A stretch of 26,523 bases of DNA. It comes from Actinomycetes bacterium. Its GTDB lineage: Bacteria; Actinomycetota; Actinomycetes; Actinomycetales; Cellulomonadaceae. The stretch lies in the NCBI GenBank assembly GCA_021793115.1, contig JAJYTJ010000039.1, forward strand, positions 1 to 26,523, given 5' to 3'. Below, one piece after another: positions 14,842 through 21,282 of this stretch; within the stretch, counting starts at the first letter, position 1, and every line of letters starts with the position of its first letter. The notes beneath the pieces are model-generated. The model searched no databases, had not been told where the DNA came from, and saw only the letters and a program-made list of their open reading frames with translations. A program made the translations under genes and the position numbers.

Positions 14842-15432
14842 ATGACGGGACGGACGGAAGACAGGTTGGCGATCGCCGACCTCATGACCGGGTGGATGCA
14901 CCGAGACCTTGGCGAGTGGAACCTGCTCCGGGGGCTCTTCACCGAGCACGCCTGGATCGAGATCACCTGGTTCTCCGGCCCGGCAGTGCAGTTCGTGGAA
15001 GGCTCGGCGCGGATGGGGGCATCGGACATCAGGACCAAGCACCTGATCGCGACGCCCGTCATCCAGTTCTCGCCGGACGGCCGCCGCGCGGTGAGCGAGA
15101 CCAACGCGATCATCGTCGCGGAGAGCGCCACGTGGCACCTGGGCTCCCAGACACACTCCCGGTTCATCGACCGCCTCGAGAAGCACGGACAGCGGTGGCT
15201 GATCTCAGACCGCCGCGCCGTCTACGACTTCGCGTCGTTCACGTACCCCGCCGGGATCGTGGACGTTGAGGACGACCTCGTGGCGGCGCACCCTGCCGAG
15301 TACGCCGCCCTCGCCTACGTGCTCGTCAAGGGCGGGTTCCCCGTGAACGGCACGTATCCGACCCGCGGAAGCGCCGCCGAACGGGCCATCAAGGACGCCG
15401 CAACTGCTTGGCTGACGGAGGCACGGGCATGA
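14842..15432 (+). CDS. SnoaL-like (NTF2-fold) protein
   Basis: A 196-aa SnoaL_4-type protein: TEDRLAIADLMTGWMHRDLGEWNLLRGLFTEHAWIEITWF at the N terminus, then SETNAIIVAESATWHLGSQTHSRFIDRLEKHGQRWLISDRRAVYDFASF. It is the second protein of this fold in the window and is only distantly similar to the one at 10075. ATG 14842 is the first start in frame after the regulatory region; its ribosome-binding site is poor, so the leader may be very short. Its stop overlaps the amidohydrolase start by 4 bp. The two probably act on the same metabolite. No oxygenase alpha subunit is nearby, so an oxygenase beta role is not supported. Confidence 0.82.
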   Translation: MTGRTEDRLAIADLMTGWMHRDLGEWNLLRGLFTEHAWIEITWFSGPAVQFVEGSARMGASDIRTKHLIATPVIQFSPDGRRAVSETNAIIVAESATWHLGSQTHSRFIDRLEKHGQRWLISDRRAVYDFASFTYPAGIVDVEDDLVAAHPAEYAALAYVLVKGGFPVNGTYPTRGSAAERAIKDAATAWLTEARA

Positions 15433-16511
15433 GGACGACCATCGTGGACGCCGCCGTGTTCGACGGTCAGGGTCTGCTTCCGGGTCGCTACGACGTGCGT
15501 GTCGTCGACGGGTCGATCGCCTCGGTGGCGCCTGCCGGCACAACCGACCCCGTCGGGCTCGCGGTCACCGCCGCGGGAGCCACGTTGCTGCCGGGACTGA
15601 TCGATGGCCACGTGCACTTCCTGCACCCCGACGACTTCGGCGCACTACTCGCGAGCGGGGTGACCAGCGCCGCCGACATGGCCACTTGGCCACCGGAGCA
15701 CCTGGCGCTGCTGCGGTCCCAGAGCCGAGGCGTGACCTTCCGGACGTCCGGAGCACCCCTGATCGGACCGGATGGGCCGCACTCCCGCATGCCGGGGCTG
15801 ACCGAGGCGGTGATCGACTCGCCGGAGGCGGCACGTCGTGAGGTGGCCAGGCGGGTCGCGCAGGGCGTCGACTACATCAAGCTGGTGCTGGAGGCGGAAG
15901 GGCGCGGCGGCCCGGACCGCGAGTCGGCGCGTGCCGCGGTCGAGGCGGCGCACGACGCTGGCTTGCGCGTGGTATCCCATTCCAGCGCCGTGGGCGCGAT
16001 CGAGCTAGCCGTCGACCTCGGCGTGGACATCCTGACCCACGCGCCGCTCGACGGCGCCGTCTCCGATGCGACGATCGCGCAGATCGTGCAGGACGACCTC
16101 GTCGTGATTCCGACGCTGATCATGATGCGGACCACGGCAGAGCGACGGGGCGTGCCCGCCGCCTACGACTACTGCCGACGGTTCGTCGCCGAGCTGCACG
16201 GTGCGGGCGCGACCCTCGTCGCAGGCAGCGATGCGAACAGTGCGCCGGGCGCACCTGCGACCGTGCCGCACCGGACCGGGCTGCACGACGAGCTCGCGCT
16301 CCTGGTCGACGCAGGCCTGAGCCCCGTCGAGGCACTCCGCTCGGCGACATCGACGGCCGCGCGGCTCTTCGGGTGGGAAGTTCGCGGCGCGGTTCACGAG
16401 GGCGCTGCGGCGGACCTGCTGCTCGTCGACGGCAACCCGACCACGCGCATCAGGGACATCGACGCCATCCGGGCCGTCTGGGTGGCCGGGCAGGCTGTCA
16501 CCGCCCGCTGA
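15429..16511 (+). CDS. Metal-dependent amidohydrolase (imidazolonepropionase-like)
   Basis: A 360-aa amidohydrolase-superfamily enzyme. It has an N-terminal composite beta domain and a TIM barrel with the metal-binding set His61 and His63 (GLIDGHVHF), Lys151 (DYIKLVLE, candidate carboxylated lysine), His184 (VVSHSSA), His204 (ILTHAPLDG) and Asp268 (AGSDAN). The C-terminal GxxxxGAAADLLLVDGNP block is typical. The ATG at 15429 overlaps the upstream stop (ATGA), and GGAGG precedes it. It would hydrolyse an amide, lactam, lactone or similar bond. It is probably controlled by the divergent LysR protein. The substrate is unknown. Confidence 0.9.
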   Translation: MRTTIVDAAVFDGQGLLPGRYDVRVVDGSIASVAPAGTTDPVGLAVTAAGATLLPGLIDGHVHFLHPDDFGALLASGVTSAADMATWPPEHLALLRSQSRGVTFRTSGAPLIGPDGPHSRMPGLTEAVIDSPEAARREVARRVAQGVDYIKLVLEAEGRGGPDRESARAAVEAAHDAGLRVVSHSSAVGAIELAVDLGVDILTHAPLDGAVSDATIAQIVQDDLVVIPTLIMMRTTAERRGVPAAYDYCRRFVAELHGAGATLVAGSDANSAPGAPATVPHRTGLHDELALLVDAGLSPVEALRSATSTAARLFGWEVRGAVHEGAAADLLLVDGNPTTRIRDIDAIRAVWVAGQAVTAR

Positions 16512-16587
16512 TCGCCGCGCGCAGCGGTCGACCTCGGACCGTCATGTCGCTCAGACCAACCAGCTGTGCCTCCTCAATCTCGACTCT

Positions 16588-16618
16588 AAACGGAGGCGTC
16601 CTCCGCTTGTGTTACGGT
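16588..16618 (+). promoter_or_regulatory. Palindromic operator and -10 upstream of DUF2316
   Basis: A palindrome at 16588-16608 has perfect arms CGGAGG-CGT-CCTCCG, extended by AAA on the left and CTT on the right. TACGGT (16613-16618), a TAnnnT -10 match, follows four bases later. It matches the palindrome upstream of the aldo/keto reductase (2007-2027) in 16 of 21 positions with a similar -10 arrangement. It fits a TetR-type operator. Which regulator binds it is uncertain, because the neighbouring TetR gene has a different palindrome at its own promoter. Confidence 0.65.
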
Positions 16619-16686
16619 GACGACGGAAGGGGCCCACCTGGACGATCGCCGGGCGAGCCCGCTGGGACTCCACCGGAGGCACGAGC

Positions 16687-17007
16687 ATGCTGAACGCCGA
16701 CGAGGTGCTCCGCACCGTCGACGAGCTCAAAGCCAACCTCGCCGCGTCCACGTTGACGCTCACCGAGGTTGCCCACGACCTGTCCTTCACGACCGACGAC
16801 ATCCGGGCGGTGCTAGACGTCGACCACGTCGACCCTGCCGATGTGTGGCTGCTGCGCGACTACCTCGAGCAGGCCGTCCGCGACCGGGGCGACCAACCCA
16901 CCGCGTTCACCGTCCTCACGGAGTCGAACCGGCGTCGCGCCCGCTCCTGGTTCTTGCTGCGCGCCGCCCCGCGCCACGACTTCAGCGGCGTCGCCACCCC
17001 CGCCTGA
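16687..17007 (+). CDS. DUF2316 family protein
   Basis: A 106-aa protein with the family pattern: DEVLRTVDELKANL, LTLTEVAHDLSFTTDDIRAVLDVD, DPADVWLLRDYLEQAVRD, then FTVLTESNRRRARSWFLLR. The middle part is helix-turn-helix-like, but no DNA-binding role is proven for the family. GGAGG lies seven bases before ATG 16687. It is convergent with the TetR gene at 17098 and paralogous to the decayed frame at 3022. DUF2316 genes tend to accompany TetR regulators and oxidoreductases, as here. The function is unknown. Confidence 0.88.
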   Translation: MLNADEVLRTVDELKANLAASTLTLTEVAHDLSFTTDDIRAVLDVDHVDPADVWLLRDYLEQAVRDRGDQPTAFTVLTESNRRRARSWFLLRAAPRHDFSGVATPA

Positions 17008-17050
17008 GCGGGCCACCCCGCTGTCGATCCGAGCCACGTCGACAGGGTGG
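17007..17050. terminator. Bidirectional terminator between DUF2316 and tetR
   Basis: CCACCC (17013-17018) and TGTCGA (17022-17027) pair with TCGACA (17039-17044) and GGGTGG (17045-17050), leaving a 3-nt bulge. An alternative hairpin, AGCGGG-CCAC-CCCGCT, is at 17007-17022. The position between two convergent genes fits a shared terminator. Confidence 0.6.
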
Positions 17051-17097
17051 CGGAGCTGCATCTTCAGGGACTCTCTCCCGGCCGGGCTTGCGGCAGG

Positions 17098-17691
17098 TCA
17101 ACCGCGCCGGCGCGCGGCGGACCCGAGCTCGGTGAGGTGCGCCTGGAGCTCGCCGAGAGCCGCTGCGGCCTGCGAGGCGAACGAGTCTCCCTCGTCGGCC
17201 GCCAACCAGCGCTCGAGCGCGATGCCGAAGGCGAGCAGGGCGACGACCGCCCCGAGTCGCGCGGTCAGCTCGTCGGCGCCCCGTTCACGCAGAGCGGCGG
17301 TCATCGCGTCGGCGATCGCCCGTTGCTTGAGCAGTCCGCGCTCCTGCACCTCCGTGTTCGCCGCGGCGACTCTCCGCCGTTGCGCCGCCTTGCGGCGCTG
17401 CTCCCCCGTCATCAAGGTGCTGGCCGCGGCGAGGGCTGCCTGAAGGCACTCCGCTACCGCCGCACCCGGTGCTGCGTCGCGAATACCCCCCACGAAGAGT
17501 CCGACCAATGCGGCCTCGCCGCCGAACAAGATCTCGCGCTTGTCGGGGAAGTGTCGGAAGAAGGTTGCGCGATTGAGCCCCGCCCGGTCCGCGATCTGCG
17601 TGACGGTGGTCGCCTCGTACCCGTTCTCCACGAACAGGTCCAGGGCGGCCGCCTCGAGGCGCTCCCGGGCGTCTGGTGCCCATCTGCTCAC
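17098..17691 (-). CDS. TetR/AcrR-family transcriptional regulator
   Basis: A 197-aa TetR regulator. The HTH region is DARERLEAAALDLFVENGYEATTVTQIADRAGLNRATFFRHFPDKREILF, followed by an alanine-rich helical ligand domain. The start ATG 17691 is 16 nt from a perfect palindrome (17708-17724). It is divergent from the NAD(P)-binding oxidoreductase at 17814 and most likely represses both itself and that gene. It is convergent with DUF2316. The ligand is unknown. Confidence 0.92.
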   Translation of the reverse strand: MSRWAPDARERLEAAALDLFVENGYEATTVTQIADRAGLNRATFFRHFPDKREILFGGEAALVGLFVGGIRDAAPGAAVAECLQAALAAASTLMTGEQRRKAAQRRRVAAANTEVQERGLLKQRAIADAMTAALRERGADELTARLGAVVALLAFGIALERWLAADEGDSFASQAAAALGELQAHLTELGSAARRRG

Positions 17692-17707
17692 GATCGCAGT
17701 CTAGCTA

Positions 17708-17755
17708 ATGCGACCACGTCGCATCACAAGGTATAGTCATGCGACCGGATCGCAC
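17708..17755. promoter_or_regulatory. Tandem TetR operators bracketing a -10 element
   Basis: ATGCGAC-CAC-GTCGCAT (17708-17724) is a perfect 7-bp inverted repeat. A second copy, ATGCGAC-CGG-ATCGCAC (17739-17755), starts 31 bp downstream, about three helical turns, with 5 of 7 positions of its right arm matching. TATAGT (17732-17737), a good -10 for the plus-strand oxidoreductase, lies between them. Repression by the adjacent TetR through steric block is the natural reading. Confidence 0.75.
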
Positions 17756-17759
17756 CAGC

Positions 17760-17801
17760 CTCACGGGGTCACCGCGTCCGCGCTCATCACTCACGGGGTC
17801 A
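17760..17801 (+). repeat. 12-bp direct repeat in the oxidoreductase 5' UTR
   Basis: CTCACGGGGTCA occurs at 17760-17771 and again at 17790-17801, exactly 30 bp apart, just before the AGGAG of the oxidoreductase gene. It may be a small tandem duplication or an extra protein-binding site; its role is unknown. Confidence 0.5.
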
Positions 17802-17813
17802 GGAGACCGTCAC

Positions 17814-18695
17814 ATGCGCATCTTCGTCACCGGCGCGTCCGGCTGGATCGGCTCCGCCGTCGTCCCCGAGCTCATCGCCGCAGGCCACCACGTCCTCGGA
17901 CTCGCCCGCTCGGACGCGTCCGCCCTCGCCATCGCGGCCCGGGGGGCTCAGGTGCTGCGCGGCGACCTGAACGACACCGGCATCCTGCGCGCCGGCGCCG
18001 CCGACAGCGACGGTGTCATCCACCTCGCCTATGAGCACCACCTCGGTCAGGTCGGCGGAGCCGCGGCCGATGGCGAGGCGATCGCGGCCTTCATCACTGC
18101 CCTCGCAGGCACCGGCAAACCGCTGGTGGTCACCGGCGCCACCCTCACGAAGCCCGGACGCACGACCACCGAGCGGGACGAGCTCGTGGCCGAGGGCCCG
18201 ATCGCGGCGCGCATCCTCAACCTGCAGGCCGCCCTCGCCGCGAGAGACCAGGACGTCCGCGTCGCACTGGTCATGATCCCGCGCTCGGTCCACGGCGAGG
18301 GTGAGCGCCACGGCTTCATCCCGCAGCTGATCGCCCGCGCCCGCAAGGAAGGCGTGTCCGGCTACCTCGGCGACGGGTCCGCCCGGTGGCCCGCCGTGCA
18401 CGTCGAATCCGCCGCGTCGCTCTACCGTCTGGCGGTCGAGAGCGCGCCTGCCGGATCCGTCCTGCACGCCGTGGGCGACGAGGGCGTCCCGGTCCGCGAC
18501 ATCGCCGAGGCCATCGGTCGCGGGCTCGACCTGCCCGCCCGCTCGCTCCCGGCCGAGCGGTTCGGTATGCCTCTGAGCTCGCTGCTCGCGACCGACATGC
18601 CCGCCTCCAGCGCCCTCACCCAGGAGCTCCTGGGATGGGTGCCGACACACCCTCGGCTCATCGCCGACATCGACGAAGGGCACTACTTCGCCTGA
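17814..18695 (+). CDS. NAD(P)-binding SDR-family oxidoreductase (extended, atypical)
   Basis: A 293-aa Rossmann-fold protein. The cofactor-binding motif FVTGASGWIGSAVVPELIAAGHHVLGLAR is at the N terminus, with GDLND and GVIHLAYEHH following as in NAD-dependent epimerase/dehydratase-like SDRs. A clear YxxxK pair is not seen where expected, which fits the atypical or NmrA-like members. AGGAG lies eight bases before ATG 17814. It is driven by a promoter with tandem operators and is divergent from tetR. The substrate is unknown. The TetR/SDR pair is a common actinobacterial detoxification-type arrangement. Confidence 0.88.
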   Translation: MRIFVTGASGWIGSAVVPELIAAGHHVLGLARSDASALAIAARGAQVLRGDLNDTGILRAGAADSDGVIHLAYEHHLGQVGGAAADGEAIAAFITALAGTGKPLVVTGATLTKPGRTTTERDELVAEGPIAARILNLQAALAARDQDVRVALVMIPRSVHGEGERHGFIPQLIARARKEGVSGYLGDGSARWPAVHVESAASLYRLAVESAPAGSVLHAVGDEGVPVRDIAEAIGRGLDLPARSLPAERFGMPLSSLLATDMPASSALTQELLGWVPTHPRLIADIDEGHYFA

Positions 18696-18806
18696 GCGAC
18701 CGGCCAGTCCGAACTACCCGTGGCGAGGCGACGGGGGAGGTGACCATCGGCCGATCCGCCCCCTCATGCCGGTCGGTGCGTCTTGGATTGTCAAAGCGGT
18801 GTCGCG

Positions 18807-19262
18807 CAGCGGTCCTCGTCTCCCAAGTGCCCAGATTGCCAGCGCGAGGATGGCCAGGGCTGCGCCGGACACGCAGACGGCGGCCCAGCCGCCGATGCCT
18901 CACAGCAGGCCTGCCAGGGCTGAGCCGGTGGCGCCGCCGAGGACGTTGCCGGTGACGAAGGCGGTGTTCAGGCGGCTGCGGTGGGCGGCGGACAAGGTCA
19001 GCAGGCGGGTGGCGTTGAGCAGGTTCTGGCCCTGGATGGCGACGTCCAGGACGATGACTGCGACGAGCGGTCGGGCGGGGGCGCCACCCAGCGTCCAGGC
19101 CAGTACCCAGGCGGCCAGGGTCAGCGCCCAGGCGATTCCCGTGGCGGGCAGGGACCAGCACCGGTCGTGAAGGTGCCCGGCGCTTTGGGCGGCCAGGGCG
19201 CCGGCCAGGCGGACGAGGCCGAACAGTCCGATGCTCGCCACGTCATATCCGAACCTGCGCAG
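18807..19262 (-). pseudogene. MFS transporter remnant: N terminus lost, in-frame stop
   Basis: On the minus strand, from about 19262, FGYDVASIGLFGLVRLAGALAAQ begins the C-terminal third of an MFS permease. It continues through PLVAVIVLDVAIQGQNLLNATR and SRLNTAFVTGNVLGGATGSALAGLL to a TGA at 18902-18900. The same frame then continues with family-like sequence (GIGGWAAVCVSGAALAIL, then ALGRRGPL) to about 18807. The TGA sits where homologues have Trp, as I recall the family, so a TGG-to-TGA change is likely. The first two thirds of the gene are absent, and unrelated sequence precedes 19262. It is convergent with the SDR gene. Confidence 0.8.
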
Positions 19263-19488
19263 ACGGACAGGAATGGGCGCCCGTGGAGACGTTCGGGGTG
19301 GGACGAGGGCTGGCGCGCCGGAATCCACAACACGAGGGGCGATGCGGTGACGCGACCCGGACCGGTGCTGCAGGTCCCGACTGCCCCTTGACGCAGGAGC
19401 CCGCTGGCACCCCGTCCAGCGCCCGCATCGGCGCTGGATGCGACGCCCAGGGCGCGCCTTCGACTGAGGCGCCCAGCTCACCTCCCGG
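19263..19488. other. Gene-free gap between the MFS remnant and the crotonase operon end
   Basis: No coding region is supported here on either strand. Open frames exist but show no family pattern and look like high-GC noise. The break point of the truncated MFS gene lies at its lower edge and the operon terminator at its upper edge, so this is probably the scar of a deletion or rearrangement. Confidence 0.5.
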
Positions 19489-19528
19489 GGTCGCACCGTC
19501 GGGCCGGGGATGTCCCGACGGTGCGACC
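19489..19528 (-). terminator. 15-bp perfect hairpin terminator of the fix/beta-oxidation operon
   Basis: GGTCGCACCGTCGGG (19489-19503) and CCCGACGGTGCGACC (19514-19528) are perfect reverse complements with a 10-nt loop. It begins 10 nt after the crotonase stop on the minus strand. There is no clear T-tract, which is common for actinobacterial terminators. Confidence 0.85.
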
Positions 19529-19538
19529 GGCCGCGCGC

Positions 19539-20345
19539 TCAGTGGCCCGTGAACACCGGCTTGCGCTCCTGCGCCGCAGCCGTGTTGACCTCGCGGAAGT
19601 CGGTGCTGAGCGCCCCGAGCGCGAGGTAGTCGCCCTCGATCTGGAAGTAGGTGTCCATCGTGTAGTCGGGCATCCGGTTGGAGATCTGCTTGATGTGGTT
19701 GACGCCGACCGGCGACTTCGCCGCGATCTTCTCGGCCAGCTCCCGGGCCACGTCGTACGCCGTCTCGGCCGGCGCCACCTGGTAGACCATGCCGAGATCG
19801 GCGGCGGCCAGCGCCCCCACCGGCTCGCCGAGCATGCAGATCGCCTTCGCCCGCATGGGGCCGACCAGCCGCTGCAGCGCCCACAGCCCACCCGTGTCCG
19901 GAGTCAGGGCGTAGTCCACGAACAGCTCGTGGAAGTACGCCTTCTCCGAGGCGACGACGATGTCGCTCGACAGCAGCAGGTTGCAGCCACCGCCCAGGCA
20001 GCCGCCCTCGGCGAAGCCGATGATCGGCACCGGGATCGTGTACATCTTCTTGATCAGCGCCGAGATCTCGAACATCACCTGGCGGGCCGCGGTCAGGTCC
20101 TTGGCGAGCTTCGTCTTGATGATGTCGAGGTCGCCGGGGCCGAACGAGACGGGACCGGTGCCGCGCAGCAGGATCGCGCGGACCTGGTCGTCCCAGTGCG
20201 CCTCGTCGAGGGCCGCCCCGAACTCGTCGATCACCTGCTCGGAGAACCGGTTGAGGTTGGCCGGGCAGTCGAAGGTGATCGTCGCGACGTGGTCGTCCTT
20301 CGCGTAGCTGACCACGTAATCGAACTTCTTCTCGTACGGGTACAC
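19539..20345 (-). CDS. Crotonase-fold protein (enoyl-CoA hydratase/isomerase family) lacking both hydratase glutamates
   Basis: A 268-aa crotonase. The oxyanion-hole region GFAEGGCLGGGCNLLL and the LVGPMRAKAICMLGEPV helix are clear. The two glutamates of enoyl-CoA hydratase are both replaced: the GGGCE position has Asn122 and the QPE position has Phe142 (YFHELFVDY). A PaaG-like TPDTGG follows, with Asp150. It is therefore unlikely to be a simple hydratase; isomerase, hydrolase or lyase activity is possible. GTG 20345 is the start, with AAGGAG six bases upstream. It is the last gene of the operon, 29 nt after the SDR. Confidence 0.87.
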   Translation of the reverse strand: MYPYEKKFDYVVSYAKDDHVATITFDCPANLNRFSEQVIDEFGAALDEAHWDDQVRAILLRGTGPVSFGPGDLDIIKTKLAKDLTAARQVMFEISALIKKMYTIPVPIIGFAEGGCLGGGCNLLLSSDIVVASEKAYFHELFVDYALTPDTGGLWALQRLVGPMRAKAICMLGEPVGALAAADLGMVYQVAPAETAYDVARELAEKIAAKSPVGVNHIKQISNRMPDYTMDTYFQIEGDYLALGALSTDFREVNTAAAQERKPVFTGH

Positions 20346-20374
20346 GTCCTGCTCCTTCGCAGTCGGTGGGGCGC

Positions 20375-21223
20375 TCAGCGCGCCACGAGGGTGGGACGAA
20401 CGCCGCCGACGATGCCGGCGACGCGACCGGTGATCGCCGGGTTGTAGGCGGGGTGGGTGAGGATGTAGAAGGTGCCGCGCTCCATCTCGGTGATGATCGT
20501 CTCGACGGCCTCGTCCACGGGCAGGCCGTAGGGCATGGAGCCGGTGACGACGGCTGAGCGCGTCACGAAGTCCTCGGTCCGGTAGTACGGGTCGTCCGCG
20601 TCGTACGTCGATGGGTCGCGGTGCCGCAGGCAGCTGGCCAGGTCCGTCTGGACGACGGCGGGGCAGACGACGTGGGCGGTGAGCTTCGCGCCGATCCCCT
20701 GCAGCTGCAGGTCGAGGACCTCCGTCAGCGACAGGGAGGCGAACTTGCTCGCGACGTAGGCCGGCGAGTTCTCCACCGTCAGGAGCCCGGCGATCGACGA
20801 GGTCACGACGATCCGGCACGGCTTGTCCTGCGCCAGCATCGCCGGGACGAACGCCTTGATGCCGTGCACCACACCCTTCACGTTGACGTCGAGCAGCCAG
20901 TCCCAGTCGGCCAGCGGCTGCTCCCAGATGGTGCCGACCGAGATCACGCCGGCGTTGTCGAAGAACAGGTCGACACCGCCCCACGCCTCGAACGTGTCCC
21001 GGGCGAAGGCCTCCATCGCCTCGAAGCGCCGCACGTCGAACACCGACGTGCGCACGCTCGCGCCGTCCGCGCCGAGCTGCTCGGCGAGGGCGAGCAGGTT
21101 CTCGGCGTCGATGTCCGCGAGCGCGAGGTGGGCCCCCGCGGCGGCGAACCGGCGGGCTAGCTCCTGGCCCATGCCGTTGGCGGCGCCGGTGATCGCGACG
21201 ACCTTGCCCTGGTAGTCCTGCAT
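20375..21223 (-). CDS. Classical SDR-family NAD(P)-dependent dehydrogenase
   Basis: A 282-aa short-chain dehydrogenase. It has the cofactor motif TGAANGMG (residues 12-19), Asp-Ile at the end of beta-2 (ALADIDAEN) suggesting NAD preference, the NAG motif (FFDNAG), catalytic Ser in VTSSIAG and YVASK. The start ATG 21223 has GAGGAACG upstream. It lies between the acyl-CoA dehydrogenase and the crotonase in one operon, which suggests oxidation of a 3-hydroxyacyl-CoA intermediate. A C-terminal extension (RGTFYILTHPAYNPAITGRV) is often seen in SDRs of this group. The substrate is unknown. Confidence 0.92.
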   Translation of the reverse strand: MQDYQGKVVAITGAANGMGQELARRFAAAGAHLALADIDAENLLALAEQLGADGASVRTSVFDVRRFEAMEAFARDTFEAWGGVDLFFDNAGVISVGTIWEQPLADWDWLLDVNVKGVVHGIKAFVPAMLAQDKPCRIVVTSSIAGLLTVENSPAYVASKFASLSLTEVLDLQLQGIGAKLTAHVVCPAVVQTDLASCLRHRDPSTYDADDPYYRTEDFVTRSAVVTGSMPYGLPVDEAVETIITEMERGTFYILTHPAYNPAITGRVAGIVGGVRPTLVAR

Positions 21224-21282
21224 GACGTTCCTCCTCGAACGGTGGTGCTCTACGGGATCGGTACGGGCGGACGGAGAGCGGG

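Noticed and set aside
18900..18902. In-frame TGA in the MFS remnant as recoding to selenocysteine or tryptophan
   Set aside because: The gene is also missing its N-terminal two thirds, so simple pseudogene decay is sufficient; no recoding structure was noticed.
20366..20557. Short plus-strand frames opposite the SDR and crotonase junction
   Set aside because: No start signal or family match; they are antisense to two well-supported genes.
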